64,000 nt of DNA from Actinomycetota bacterium. GTDB lineage: Bacteria; Actinomycetota; Acidimicrobiia; Acidimicrobiales; Ilumatobacteraceae. The notes under the pieces were generated by a model. That model was not told where the DNA came from. It saw only the letters and a list, made by a program, of their open reading frames with translations, and did no database searches. Below, piece after piece: positions 1 to 10,228 of this stretch (its first letter is position 1; the number at the start of each line of letters is the position of its first letter). The translations under genes were made by a program, and so were the position numbers. Location of the stretch: positions 1-64,000 of the forward strand of contig JAPLAA010000008.1 of NCBI GenBank assembly GCA_026393475.1, in the 5' to 3' direction.

Positions 1-42
1 GTGGCTCCCGCCGACGACGAGGATCCTCGAGCGGTCAGCCAT
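1..42 (-). CDS. N-terminal fragment of a gene running off the left edge
   Basis: Reading leftward from an ATG at 42, the first 14 residues are MADRSRILVVGGSH. A hydrophobic strand followed by GGS is typical of the start of a Rossmann-type nucleotide-binding fold, but the fragment is too short to name. The start lies 8 bp inside the end of the FkbM gene, whose stop is at 35-37, so the two are probably translationally coupled members of one leftward operon. Confidence 0.45.
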   Translation of the reverse strand, partial: MADRSRILVVGGSH

Positions 43-1117
43 GGGTTCCGCCGACAGGCAGGAAGAACATGACCGTCTCGTCGATGCCCTCGGTGTAGTG
101 ACGCATCCGGAGCTCGTAGTCGACGCCGGCGGCGTCGATCAGTTCGGGGATTCGCCAGAAGTCGGTCGACCGGTGGTACACGGAGATCGCGAGGCGGGGC
201 CGGAAACGACGGATCGTCTCGACCGCACCCTGCAGCGCGGGCTCCTCCGCCCCTTCGATGTCCATCTTCAGGAACGTCGCCGCCACGACACCCAGGTCGT
301 CCAGGCGTTCGACGCGGATGGTCGTGTCGCCTTCGTCGGAGACGCGGCTGGAACTGCCCTGCTCGCTCGAGAACGTGACGGTGCCGTGAGCGTCGCTGAG
401 GCCGCACTGGTGGACGGTCACCCGATCGCCACCGAGCGATGAGAGGTTCGCGACGACGACGGCGTGGTTGGTCGGTGACGGCTCGAACGCCGTGATGTGC
501 TCGAACCGCGGTGCACGCCGCGCGAACTCGAGCGACGTGAAGCCGTCGAAGCACCCGATGTCGACGAAGCTCTCACCGTCTGGGGCCAACGCCAGGAAGT
601 CCTCGAAGTACTGCCCCACCATGTCGTACCGGAATCCCTGCATCACCGACACGTCGCCGGTGAGGCGGAACGAGACGAGCCGGTCGAAGACGTCGCGGGA
701 CTCGGGTTCGACGAGGCGCTCGCGGACGGCGTCGTACTTCGCCCTGTTCGCGGCGTAGTCGGCGCGGAACGCCGGCCAGAAGGTGACCGGTCGGATGTCG
801 AGACCTGCGAATCGCTCGAACGCGAAGTAGTCGAGCACGTCCGCGTCGGTCGCGTCGAGACTCGCGAGCGCGGTGATCGGACGCAGCATGCTGGCGACCA
901 CCACCATCGCGCCGCCGGGCAGCGACGACGACCGCACGACCGGGATGTCGCCGTGTGCGGTGTCATCGGAGTGGTCGTCGACGAAGCCCGCGATCGGCAG
1001 CACGGCGGCGATGCTCATCGCGTAGTCACCTCGGCCGAGCACGAACCGGAGCTCCGGCGGTGCGGCGAGGTACGCGGCGCAGAACGCACGCGCACGGTCT
1101 TCGAAGGCGAGGCTCAT
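35..1117 (-). CDS. FkbM-family SAM-dependent methyltransferase
   Basis: This 360-residue protein is predicted to methylate a sugar or other small hydroxylated substrate with S-adenosylmethionine in the cytoplasm. The C-terminal half carries the SAM-binding motif FVDIGCFDGFTS, the acidic strand ending AFEPSP, and the FkbM hallmark LKMDIEGAE. The N-terminal ~170 residues are an extra domain I do not recognise. The ATG at 1117 overlaps the TGA of the upstream oxidoreductase as ATGA, which fixes the start and shows coupling. Its place beside sugar oxidoreductase, aminotransferase and glycosyltransferase genes suggests it methylates a nucleotide sugar or surface glycan. The exact acceptor cannot be read from the sequence. 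Confidence 0.85.
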   Translation of the reverse strand: MSLAFEDRARAFCAAYLAAPPELRFVLGRGDYAMSIAAVLPIAGFVDDHSDDTAHGDIPVVRSSSLPGGAMVVVASMLRPITALASLDATDADVLDYFAFERFAGLDIRPVTFWPAFRADYAANRAKYDAVRERLVEPESRDVFDRLVSFRLTGDVSVMQGFRYDMVGQYFEDFLALAPDGESFVDIGCFDGFTSLEFARRAPRFEHITAFEPSPTNHAVVVANLSSLGGDRVTVHQCGLSDAHGTVTFSSEQGSSSRVSDEGDTTIRVERLDDLGVVAATFLKMDIEGAEEPALQGAVETIRRFRPRLAISVYHRSTDFWRIPELIDAAGVDYELRMRHYTEGIDETVMFFLPVGGTHG

Positions 1118-2256
1118 GACGGATCCGATCCGAGGGAGACCCAGCTGCGTTCGCTCGACGAGCGGGCGATGGCCTCCAACATGCGCAGCCCGTCCGCTGC
1201 CTCGGCTGCACCGAACACGTGGGTGTTGGAGTGTGCGCCGGTGGCACGGAACTCGACCAGGGCGTCGGCGAAGTCCCAGTACAGGTTCGCGAACGCCTCG
1301 AGGAAGCCCGCCGGATGACCGACCTTGAACCGCTCGTAGCGTGCCGATCCCGCCACCAGCGTCCCGGGCGACACCCGGTCGACGATGCGGACGTTGGCGA
1401 ACGCGTCGGAGATGCGCAGCTCCTCCGGGTTCGTCTGCAGCCATTCGGCCGCCGCCTTGTCGCCGTAGACGCGGATGCGAAGTCCGTTCCGGTGGCCGAT
1501 CGCACACTTGCCGTACCACATGTCGACGTCGACGCCTTGGGGATAGCGGGCGATGCAACTGACGTAGTCGGCGACGGTGCTGACCCGGCCGTGATGCGCC
1601 TGGGTCGCGACCAGCTCGAGCGGGGCCGAGCCGAGCAGGAACTGCACGAGATGATGGGTGTGGGTACCGAGGTCGAGCGAGACGGTCGGGACGGTGCCGT
1701 CGTGCTGGCGCCACTCCTGCGGCCTGATCGGCTCGCCATCGGCGGTGAGCCGCAGGAACCCCTCCTGGGGCATCTCGACGTTGACCGCCACGATGCGACC
1801 CAGCTCGCCGGCGTCGATCCTCGCGCGCAGCTCGCGCATCATCGGATAGCCCGAGTAGTTGTAGGTCACGGTGAGGAAGCGACCGTGTTCGACCGCGCAC
1901 CGCTCGAGTCCGTCGGCGCTGGCGGACGAGCCTGCCAACGCCTTCTCGCAGATGACGTCGAAGCCGGCTGCCAGCAGCGCGGACACCTGCTCGTCGTGCT
2001 GCGGAGTCGGCGTCAGCACGACGACCGCGTCGAGCGCCCCGGCCTCCGCCTCGAGCAGCGAATGCCAGTCGGCATGGATGCGGGACGGATCGACACCCCA
2101 CGTGCGACCGGTGAGCTGGTTGACGTCGTCGTGTCGGCTGAACGCGCCGGCGACGAGTTCCCAGCGCGCATCCATCTGACTCGCGACTGCGTGGGTTCGG
2201 CCGACCGCTGAGTTCAATCCTCCACCGATGAACCCCAGCTTCAGGCGTTCTGGCAC
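1114..2256 (-). CDS. Gfo/Idh/MocA-family NAD(P)-dependent oxidoreductase
   Basis: The 380-residue product has the N-terminal Rossmann fold of this family (KLGFIGGGLNSAVGRTHA, roughly residues 5-20), the strand VVVLTPTPQH, and the cofactor/catalytic motif CEKALAG that replaces the common EKP. The C-terminal half is the mixed alpha/beta substrate domain. Such enzymes oxidise or reduce nucleotide sugars or inositols. It begins a leftward operon with the FkbM gene (ATGA overlap) and diverges from the aminotransferase at 2400, so a role in modifying a sugar for surface polysaccharide is the most economical reading. The substrate is not identifiable. Confidence 0.85.
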   Translation of the reverse strand: MPERLKLGFIGGGLNSAVGRTHAVASQMDARWELVAGAFSRHDDVNQLTGRTWGVDPSRIHADWHSLLEAEAGALDAVVVLTPTPQHDEQVSALLAAGFDVICEKALAGSSASADGLERCAVEHGRFLTVTYNYSGYPMMRELRARIDAGELGRIVAVNVEMPQEGFLRLTADGEPIRPQEWRQHDGTVPTVSLDLGTHTHHLVQFLLGSAPLELVATQAHHGRVSTVADYVSCIARYPQGVDVDMWYGKCAIGHRNGLRIRVYGDKAAAEWLQTNPEELRISDAFANVRIVDRVSPGTLVAGSARYERFKVGHPAGFLEAFANLYWDFADALVEFRATGAHSNTHVFGAAEAADGLRMLEAIARSSSERSWVSLGSDPS

Positions 2257-2399
2257 TCGCTCCTCCTTCGCCGCATGACGATCCGAGAGTCTACGGTGAC
2301 CCGCAGGTCCCGAACCGGGACCGCACCACGGCCCGGACGTCCCGTCGCGCGGGGGTCGGCCCAGTAGCCTCGGGATGCCGATCAGCGAAGGAATGCCCC
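2257..2399. promoter_or_regulatory. divergent intergenic region with a short hairpin
   Basis: These 143 bp separate the leftward oxidoreductase from the rightward aminotransferase and must contain both promoters. A 7-bp inverted repeat (GGTCCCG at 2306-2312, CGGGACC at 2316-2322, loop AAC) is the only clear structure. I could not identify convincing -35/-10 boxes. Confidence 0.35.
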
Positions 2400-3524
2400 G
2401 TGGACGTCATCCCGTTCAACCGCCCGTACACCACCGCACACGCCACGTCGGCGATGACCGACGCGGCCGAACGTGGCCACCTGTCCGGCGACGGCCACTA
2501 CACCAAGCTGGCGAACTCGCTGCTCAGGGCGCTCACGGGCAGCCATCGGGTGCTGCTCACGACGTCGTGCACCCATGCGCTCGAGATGTCGGCGATGCTG
2601 CTCGGCGTCGGCCCGGGGGATGAGGTCATCATGCCCTCGTTCACCTTCGTGTCCACGGCCAACGCCTTCGCCCTCCGTGGCGCGACTCCCGTCTTCGTCG
2701 ACATTCGACCCGACACGTTCAACATCGACGAACGACTCATCGAAGCGGCGATCACGGAACGCACCCGCGCCATCGTGGTGGTCCACTACGCCGGCGTCGG
2801 CTGTGAGATGGACGAAATCACGGACATCGCCGCTCGGCACGGTCTGCAGGTGGTCGAGGACAACGCGCACGGCTTCGGCGGGACCTACCGCGGACGCAAC
2901 CTCGGCACCATCGCGCCGTTGGCGACGCTGTCGTTCCACGAGACCAAGAACATCCAGTGCGGCGAGGGCGGCGCACTCCTGGTGAACGACGAATCCCTCT
3001 TCGAAGACGCCGAAATCCTGCGCGAGAAGGGCACCAACCGCAGTCGCTTCTTCCGCGGTCAGGTCGACAAGTACACATGGGTGTCTCTCGGATCGAGCTA
3101 CCTGCCCTCCGATCTCCTCGCCGCCTATCTCGTGACACAGCTCGAGGAGTTCGACGAGATCCAGAAGCGTCGCATGTTGGTGTGGCAGCGCTATCGGTCG
3201 GACCTGAGTTCGTGGGCTGCGTCGGCCGGGTTCTCGCTCCAGCACTGTCCCGACGACCGGAACCATCCGGCTCATCTCTTCGCGCTCATCGCTCCCGATC
3301 TCGCCTCGCGCCAGGCGCTCATCGCACACCTCGGCGACCATGCGATCAAGGCCGTCTTCCACTACGTGCCGCTCCACAGCAGCCCGGTCGGGCGCACCTT
3401 CGGCGAGCGCCACCTGCCGGTGACCGACGACATCAGCGACCGGCTCGTCCGCCTGCCACTGTTCCCCACCCTCGACGAGCGTCAGCTCGACCGGATCGTC
3501 AGCGCAGTGACGTCGTTCGGCTGA
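2400..3524 (+). CDS. wecE: DegT/DnrJ/EryC1 sugar aminotransferase (WecE/RffA type)
   Basis: The 374-residue protein is a PLP-dependent aminotransferase that converts a 4-keto-6-deoxy nucleotide sugar to the 4-amino sugar, as WecE (RffA) does with dTDP-4-keto-6-deoxyglucose. Visible family features are the N-terminal IPFNRPY, PSFTFVSTANAF, the VEDNAHGFGG strand with the PLP-contacting Asp, and the Schiff-base lysine in SFHETKNIQCGEGG. Length matches the family. Translation starts at GTG 2400 (MDVIPFNRP), the only start that keeps the conserved N-terminus without extra residues. Its 3' end overlaps the convergent glycosyltransferase by 26 bp. The precise substrate is inferred from family resemblance. 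Confidence 0.85.
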   Translation: MDVIPFNRPYTTAHATSAMTDAAERGHLSGDGHYTKLANSLLRALTGSHRVLLTTSCTHALEMSAMLLGVGPGDEVIMPSFTFVSTANAFALRGATPVFVDIRPDTFNIDERLIEAAITERTRAIVVVHYAGVGCEMDEITDIAARHGLQVVEDNAHGFGGTYRGRNLGTIAPLATLSFHETKNIQCGEGGALLVNDESLFEDAEILREKGTNRSRFFRGQVDKYTWVSLGSSYLPSDLLAAYLVTQLEEFDEIQKRRMLVWQRYRSDLSSWAASAGFSLQHCPDDRNHPAHLFALIAPDLASRQALIAHLGDHAIKAVFHYVPLHSSPVGRTFGERHLPVTDDISDRLVRLPLFPTLDERQLDRIVSAVTSFG

Positions 3525-4230
3525 CCCGTTCGCCGATCGGCGAGTAGCGGACGATGCAGTAGAACGCCCGCACGCCGTCGCGCCAGCCGATCTTCTTACC
3601 CTCGGCGTAGGTGCGGCCCGAGTAGGAGATGCCCACCTCGAACACTCGCCACCCGCCGCGGGCGATCTTGGCGGTGATCTCGGGCTCGAAGCCGAACCGG
3701 TTCTCCTCGATCTCGATGCTCTGGATGACGTTGCGGCGGAAGACCTTGTAACAGGTCTCCATGTCGGTGAGGTTGAGATCGGTGAACACGTTCGACGTGA
3801 GGGTGAGCAGCTTGTTGCCGAGCGAGTGCTTGAAGTACAGCACCCGGTGGGGGCGACTGCTGACGAACCGCGAGCCGAACACCACATCGGCCTTGTCGTC
3901 GACCAGCGGTTCGAGCAGCAGTTCGAACTCCTCCGGGTCGTACTCGAGGTCGGCGTCCTGCACCACCACGTACTCGCAGGTGGCGTGCGTGAACCCGGTG
4001 CGGAGCGCGGCGCCCTTGCCCTGGTTCACCGGCTGGAGGATGACCTTCACCCGCGGCTCGTCGATCGCGGCCAGGATCTCGCGGCTCTTGTCGGTCGAGC
4101 CGTCGTCGACCACGATCACCTCACCCACGCAGGCCTGCGCGAGCACGGTGTCGATCACCGTCGCCACCGTCGCTTCTTCGTTGTAACACGGGATCACCAC
4201 GCTGAGGCAGCCCGCAGGGACGGTCGTCAT
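3499..4230 (-). CDS. family 2 glycosyltransferase, DPM1-like
   Basis: This 243-residue GT-A enzyme opens with LSVVIPCYNEEATVATVI and has EVIVVDDGSTDKS, the NQGKGAALRTGF loop, the metal-binding DxD-type motif VVVQDADLEYDP and FGSRFV. This is the pattern of polyprenyl-phosphate sugar transferases of the dolichol-phosphate mannose synthase group. There are no C-terminal membrane helices, so it is probably soluble or peripheral and may load a sugar onto undecaprenyl phosphate. An alternative ATG lies at 4242 and would add MLAR. It follows the other glycosyltransferase by a short gap and converges on the aminotransferase gene. Confidence 0.85.
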   Translation of the reverse strand: MTTVPAGCLSVVIPCYNEEATVATVIDTVLAQACVGEVIVVDDGSTDKSREILAAIDEPRVKVILQPVNQGKGAALRTGFTHATCEYVVVQDADLEYDPEEFELLLEPLVDDKADVVFGSRFVSSRPHRVLYFKHSLGNKLLTLTSNVFTDLNLTDMETCYKVFRRNVIQSIEIEENRFGFEPEITAKIARGGWRVFEVGISYSGRTYAEGKKIGWRDGVRAFYCIVRYSPIGERVSRTTSLR

Positions 4231-4253
4231 CCGGGCGAGCATACCGATCGAGG

Positions 4254-5159
4254 TCAGGGGCGGAGCCCCAACCGTGTCGCCCGCAGGGCGAGCGCGAACC
4301 TGCCACGGGCGAGCGCGAGCACCGCCTGGAGCATGCTCTGGAGCCGCACCGTCGTGCGGGCGAGTCCGGCTCGTCGGGCCCGCCGCCAACCCAGCGCGCC
4401 GGCCGCCGCGGCCAGTTCGCGACAGGCCGCGGTCTCCTCCTCGGTGCGCGACAGCGTGGCCGAGTTCTGCTGCGTCTCCGAGGCCGCGTGGCGCCGGTAC
4501 CGGAACACGCGGGTGGGCTCGAGCTCGACGGACCCGCCGCCGAGGATCACCCGGCCGTAGAGCATCAGGTCCATCACCTGCCGCCATCGCGCGTCCCACG
4601 CCGGTCGCTCCAACAGCGCCCACCGGTACGACACGGCCGGGCAGTAGAAGAACTGGCCGCGGAGCAGAAGCTGCAACCCCCGCTCGCCCTCGAGACACTC
4701 GAGCCTGCGGGGCCACAGTGCGGCCTTCACCCGGTCGGGCATGGGCAGGTACGGCGTCCCGGCGGCATCGACGACCGTGACCCGGGGGGCGACGCACGCC
4801 GCTTGCGGTCGGCGGGCGTGAGCGGCGCGCATCGTGGACACGTAGGTCGGCTCGAGCAGGTCGTCGGCGTGGAGGATCATGCCGAGCTCGGCTCCCCGTT
4901 CCGCAGCCAGGTCGACGCAGCGGTTGAAGTTGCCGGCCACCCCGAGCGTGGTCGGGTTCCGCTCGACGGTGATGCGGTCGTCCCCCACCGCCGCGACGAC
5001 CGCTGCGGCGCTGTCGTCCGGCGAGTCGTCGACGACCACGCACCACCAGCTCGGATCGGTCTGGGCGACGACGCTGTCGAGCGTGAGCCGGAGGTAGTCC
5101 GGCGCCGAGTAGTACGGGACGGTGACCGCGTACGGCTGATCGGACATCTGGTCGGGCAT
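4254..5159 (-). CDS. family 2 glycosyltransferase
   Basis: About 301 residues. The GT-A core is visible as VTVPYYSAPDYLRLTLDSV, CVVVDDSPDD, the GVAGNFNRCVDLA helix and the LHADDLLEP metal site. The C-terminal third (FRYRRHAASETQQNSATLSR onward) is basic and amphipathic, consistent with membrane association. Starts at 5159 (MPDQMSDQ) and 5147 (MSDQPYAV) are both possible. The longest reading from 5204 adds residues unlike the family. It is the first gene of a leftward pair with the DPM1-like enzyme and is divergent from the DUF2304 gene. Donor and acceptor are unknown. Confidence 0.8.
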   Translation of the reverse strand: MPDQMSDQPYAVTVPYYSAPDYLRLTLDSVVAQTDPSWWCVVVDDSPDDSAAAVVAAVGDDRITVERNPTTLGVAGNFNRCVDLAAERGAELGMILHADDLLEPTYVSTMRAAHARRPQAACVAPRVTVVDAAGTPYLPMPDRVKAALWPRRLECLEGERGLQLLLRGQFFYCPAVSYRWALLERPAWDARWRQVMDLMLYGRVILGGGSVELEPTRVFRYRRHAASETQQNSATLSRTEEETAACRELAAAAGALGWRRARRAGLARTTVRLQSMLQAVLALARGRFALALRATRLGLRP

Positions 5160-5242
5160 CAGGCCGGGAACGCTACCGGCCCCACCCCGGCGGGTCGGGG
5201 CCAACCCCGCCCGCGAGACGCCATCGCCTACGCTCGGTCCCC

Positions 5243-5605
5243 ATGTCGACCACTGCCAAGCAGGCGCTCGTGCTGCTCCTCGGCGGCATCGTCATCGGCG
5301 GATTCATCCTGCGTCTCGCCCGCAAGCGACTGCTCAGCACCCGATACGCGGTCGGCTGGCTCGTGATCGGCGGGCTCGTCGCCGTTGCCGCGGCGCTCAT
5401 GCCGTTCGTCGGCCGGCTCGGTCGCCTCGCCAACATGACCCCCACCGCGGTGCTGCTGACGATGAGCTCGGTCCTCCTGCTCGCGATCTCGGTGCAGTTG
5501 TCGATCAGCGTCTCGCAGCTCCAGGAGCGGTTGCGCACCACGGCCGAGGCACACGCGCTCCTCGCCCGGCGCCTCGACGAGTTGGAACAGCGTGCCGACC
5601 ACTGA
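5243..5605 (+). CDS. DUF2304-family small membrane protein
   Basis: This 120-residue protein has three hydrophobic segments (about residues 8-22, 35-55 and 65-85) followed by a charged helical tail (QLQERLRTTAEAHALLARRLDELEQ) that could form a coiled coil. This is the DUF2304 layout. DUF2304 genes commonly sit beside DPM1-like glycosyltransferases, and here the next gene is one, overlapping by 14 bp. A role as membrane partner or anchor for that transferase is inferred from the arrangement. Confidence 0.75.
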   Translation: MSTTAKQALVLLLGGIVIGGFILRLARKRLLSTRYAVGWLVIGGLVAVAAALMPFVGRLGRLANMTPTAVLLTMSSVLLLAISVQLSISVSQLQERLRTTAEAHALLARRLDELEQRADH

Positions 5606-6392
5606 CGCCGCTGACGCGGCTGATGGCGCGGACGACGCGCACGGCGTGCGCCATCGAGGCGTGCTCGTCGTGATCCCCGCGTACAACGAGCAGGACTGCA
5701 TCGGCGCCGTGGTCGACGACGTCCGCACCGCCGGCTTCGCGTGCCTCGTGGTCGACGACGGCAGCCGCGACGAGACGGCCGCCATCGCCACCGCTCGCGG
5801 CGCCGCGGTCGCACGCCTGCCGATCAACCTCGGCGTGGGCGGAGCGCTCCGAACCGGGTTCCGCTACGCGGTCGATCACGGCTACGACACCGTCGTGCAG
5901 GTCGACGCCGACGGACAGCACGTCGCCGACCACATCAGGCACCTGCTCGAGGCGCTCGACGAGCAGGGCCTCGACGGTCAGGGCCTCGACATGGTGGTGG
6001 GCAGCCGCTTCGCCGGCGACAGCGGGTACCGGATGCCGTACGTCCGCCGGCTGTGTGTCCGCCTCCTCTCGTTCGTGATCCGCCGGTCCGGCCGCGCCCG
6101 CATCACCGATCCGACGTCGGGCTTCCGGGCGATCCGCTCCCCGCTGCTCGCCGCGTTCGCCGCCGACTTCCCCGCCCACTATCTCGGCGACACGTTCGAG
6201 GCCGTCCTCGTGGCGGCACGGCGCGGCTACCGGCTGGGCGAGATCCCCGTCGAGATGCGCGAGCGGCAGGGCGGCCGCCCCTCGGCCGATCTGTACGCGC
6301 TCGTCCAGGCCATGCTCCGGGCCTGCACCGTGCTGCTCACCGGCACCACGTTCGACGTCCCCGTGCGGCCCGCTGCGGCATCGGCCGCATGA
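5592..6392 (+). CDS. family 2 glycosyltransferase (polyprenyl-phosphate type)
   Basis: A 266-residue GT-A enzyme starting at GTG 5592 within the end of the DUF2304 gene. Motifs are VLVVIPAYNEQDCIGAVV, CLVVDDGSRDET, NLGVGGALRTGF, the metal site VVQVDADGQH and VVGSRF. After an acidic Ala-rich leader (residues 2-20) the fold begins at once. The C-terminus (ALVQAMLRACTVLLTG) is hydrophobic but not clearly membrane-spanning. With the DUF2304 protein before it and the DUF2142 membrane protein after it (ATGA overlap), it looks like part of a three-gene unit that makes and uses a lipid-linked sugar. Confidence 0.85.
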   Translation: MPTTDAADAADGADDAHGVRHRGVLVVIPAYNEQDCIGAVVDDVRTAGFACLVVDDGSRDETAAIATARGAAVARLPINLGVGGALRTGFRYAVDHGYDTVVQVDADGQHVADHIRHLLEALDEQGLDGQGLDMVVGSRFAGDSGYRMPYVRRLCVRLLSFVIRRSGRARITDPTSGFRAIRSPLLAAFAADFPAHYLGDTFEAVLVAARRGYRLGEIPVEMRERQGGRPSADLYALVQAMLRACTVLLTGTTFDVPVRPAAASAA

Positions 6393-7909
6393 CGCGCTCG
6401 CTCGGCTATCCGCTGCGGCTCGCCGTGGTGTCGTTGCTGCTGCTGCTCACGTGGACGGTGGCGGTGCCCCTGTTCGGTTCGCCCGACGAACCGGCGCACC
6501 TCTACAAGGCGTACGGCACGGCGCACGGCCAGGCGATCGGCGTCCCGATCGAGGGACTCTCGTCGAACATCCGTCGCTTCGACGTCCCTGCCGAGATGGG
6601 CCTGCCTCCCAACGTGATGTGCTGGATCTTCCAGCCGAGCGAGTCCGTCGGCTGCGCACTGCCGGGAGCGACCGGGGCCGGCGACTCGACCGCCGCGGTC
6701 TACCCACCCTTCTGGTACGGCGTCGTCGGCGGTGGTGCCCGCGTCGTCGGCCAGGACACCAGCCAGCGCACCTACCGGGCCGTGGCCGCCACCCTCTGCG
6801 CACTGCTCATCGCCGCCGCGTTCGCGGTCGCCGCCCGCGCCCCGTCGCGGCGGCTGAGCCCGCTGCTGCTGATCGGGCTCACCCCGATGACGCTGTTCCT
6901 CGCCGGGACCGTGAATCCGAACGGGTTCGAGATCGTCGGCTTCCTGCTCATCTGGGCGCTCTGCCTGCACGTCGACGGCGACGCCGCGCCCGGGCGACGA
7001 GCAGGTGTGATCGTCGGATCCATCGCCGCGATGCTGCTGTTGTCGCGCTTCGCGTCGGCCATCTGGGTGGCGACCGGTGCGGCGGTGATGGTGCTCACCA
7101 TCGGCGTCTCCGGCGTGAAGCGGTTCCTGAACCGGGCGTTCCTCGTCCCGGCGGTCGGGCTCACGGCGGCAGCGTCGGTCGTCCTCGTCGCCTGGTCGCG
7201 CTACGCCGGCGCCGAGGCGGAGGACCCTCGGATCGCGACCGACATGGCGCTCGCCGATGCGGCCCGGGCGACCTGGGAACGCACGCCGGAACTGCTGCGC
7301 CAGATGATCGGCGTGCTCGGATGGCTCGACACCCGCATCCCCACGTTCTCCTACGTCGCATTCGCGGTGCTCACCGCCGTGGTCCTGGCCGGTGTCGGCC
7401 TGGCCCGCGACCGCCGACTCGCCGTCGCCGCGCTCGCGGTGTGCGCAGGCGTCATCGTCATCCCGATCGTGGTGAACGTCGCCAGCGCGGCATCCGCAGG
7501 CCTCATCTGGCAGGGCCGCTACACGCTCCCGCTGTTCGCGATGCTCGGCATGCTCGGCATGCTCGGCTGGCAGCGACGACTCGCACGCCACCCCGACGAG
7601 CGGCTGCTCGGCGTGGTCCGCTGGACTGCAGCCACGTGCTTCGTCGTCGCCGAAGTGGGCGCCTTCTGGCAGTGCCTCCGCCGCTTCACGGTCGGGTCGG
7701 GCGGCAAGGTCTGGCTCACCGACCCGCTCCCCTGGCAGCCATCCATCGCCCCGATGCCCCTCATCGCGATCAACGCGGTCCTGGTCACGACGTTCGCCCT
7801 GGTGGTCCTCCACGGCACCGCCCGGCCCCTGGTCGGAGACGTTCCCCACCCCGGGTCCTACGACTCATGGCCCGATGGCGAAACCACCGCCGCAACGGTC
7901 GATCGGTAG
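6389..7909 (+). CDS. DUF2142-family polytopic membrane protein
   Basis: The 506-residue product has about ten transmembrane segments. After the first helix it carries PLFGSPDEPAHLYKAYGTAHGQ; DEPAH is the recognisable DUF2142 signature, in the position of the acidic catalytic motif of GT-C membrane glycosyltransferases. It is therefore a likely GT-C enzyme using lipid-linked sugars on the outer face of the membrane, though no member's reaction is assumed here. The ATG at 6389 overlaps the TGA of the preceding glycosyltransferase as ATGA. Confidence 0.8.
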   Translation: MTRSLGYPLRLAVVSLLLLLTWTVAVPLFGSPDEPAHLYKAYGTAHGQAIGVPIEGLSSNIRRFDVPAEMGLPPNVMCWIFQPSESVGCALPGATGAGDSTAAVYPPFWYGVVGGGARVVGQDTSQRTYRAVAATLCALLIAAAFAVAARAPSRRLSPLLLIGLTPMTLFLAGTVNPNGFEIVGFLLIWALCLHVDGDAAPGRRAGVIVGSIAAMLLLSRFASAIWVATGAAVMVLTIGVSGVKRFLNRAFLVPAVGLTAAASVVLVAWSRYAGAEAEDPRIATDMALADAARATWERTPELLRQMIGVLGWLDTRIPTFSYVAFAVLTAVVLAGVGLARDRRLAVAALAVCAGVIVIPIVVNVASAASAGLIWQGRYTLPLFAMLGMLGMLGWQRRLARHPDERLLGVVRWTAATCFVVAEVGAFWQCLRRFTVGSGGKVWLTDPLPWQPSIAPMPLIAINAVLVTTFALVVLHGTARPLVGDVPHPGSYDSWPDGETTAATVDR

Positions 7910-7920
7910 CCTCTCCCCCC

Positions 7921-9200
7921 GTGACACGCCTCGCCATCATCGGGACCGGCTACGTCGGCCTCACCACCGGAGCCTGCTTCGCACACCTCGGACACGAGGT
8001 CGTGTGTGCCGACATCGACGAGCGCAAGGTCGAGCGCCTGCAGCGCGGCGAGATCCCGATCGTCGAGCACCGCCTCGACGAGTTGGTCGCCGAGGGCCTG
8101 CGCAAGGGCAACCTGAGCTTCGTCGTCGGCGCAGCCGAGGCCGTCAAGGACTGCGAGATCGCGTTCTTGTGCGTCCCCACACCCCAGGGCGAGGACGGTT
8201 CCGCCGACCTGAGCTATGTCGAGACCGCCGCCCGTGAGATCGCGTCGCTGCTGCCGTACGAGGCGATCGTGGTGAACAAGAGCACCGTGCCGGTCGGCAG
8301 CACCAAGGTCGTCGAGCGCGTGCTCAAGCGCCCTGACGTGCGCGTCGTCAGCAACCCCGAATTCCTCCGCGAGGGCTCCGCCGTCGACGACTTCCTGCGC
8401 CCCGACCGTGTGGTGGTGGGCTGCGACGACCGGTCGGCCGCGATCGCCGTCGGCAACCTGTACGACAAGGTCCGTGCCCAGATCATCGTCACCGATCCCG
8501 CCTCGGCCGAGACCATCAAGTACGCGGCGAACGCCTTCCTCGCCACCAAGCTCAGCTTCATCAACGCGATCGCCGCGGTGTGCGAAGGCGTCGGCGCCGA
8601 CGTCAACGACGTCGTCGTCGGCATGGGCTACGACAAGCGCATCGGCAGCGAATTCCTCCGTCCCGGCCCCGGCTGGGGCGGCTCCTGTTTTCCGAAAGAT
8701 TCGAGAGCACTTCTCAAGATCGCCAACGAGGCGGGGTACCGCTTCGACCTGCTGGCCGGCGTCATCACCGTCAACGACGAGCAGTTCGACCGCGTCACCG
8801 ACAAGATCCGGGTCGCCGCCGGCGGTTCGCTCGAGGGCAAGACCGTCGCCGTGTGGGGCCTCACGTTCAAGGCACGCACCGACGACCTGCGCGACTCCCC
8901 CTCGATCTCGATCATCAACCGGCTGCTCGCGGCCGGCGCCACGGTGCAGGCGTTCGACCCCACCGTCGACGCTCCGAAGCCCGGCGTACCTGCCGGCGTG
9001 GCAGTCTGTGCCGATGCCTACGACGCCACCAAGGACGCCGACGTGCTGACCGTGCTCACCGAGTGGGACGACTTCCGCTGGCTCGACCCGAAGGTCGTCG
9101 CGGCGAACATGCCCGGCCGCACTGTCGTCGACGGCCGCAACCTGCTCGAGCGCGCGGCCTGGAACCACGCCGGATTCACCCACCTCGGCATCGGACGCTG

Positions 9201-9201
<1 letters not shown>
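7921..9201 (+). CDS. ugd: UDP-glucose 6-dehydrogenase
   Basis: Oxidises UDP-glucose to UDP-glucuronate with two NAD+ in the cytoplasm. The 426-residue protein has the N-terminal NAD fold (LAIIGTGYVGLTTGACFA), the VPTPQ and NKSTVPVGST segments, NPEFLREGSAVDDF, the catalytic cysteine in GWGGSCFPKDS and the C-terminal GLTFKARTDDLRDSPS motif. Translation starts at GTG 7921, 11 bp after the DUF2142 stop. The stop overlaps the next ATG as TGATG, coupling it to the decarboxylase that would consume UDP-glucuronate. Confidence 0.95.
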
Positions 9202-10157
<956 letters not shown>

Positions 10158-10228
10158 CCCCCAGCCCGACCAACACGGCTGCGGCGGCAGCGCCGGCGCA
10201 GCAGCACCACGACGTTCCCGGAGGGACC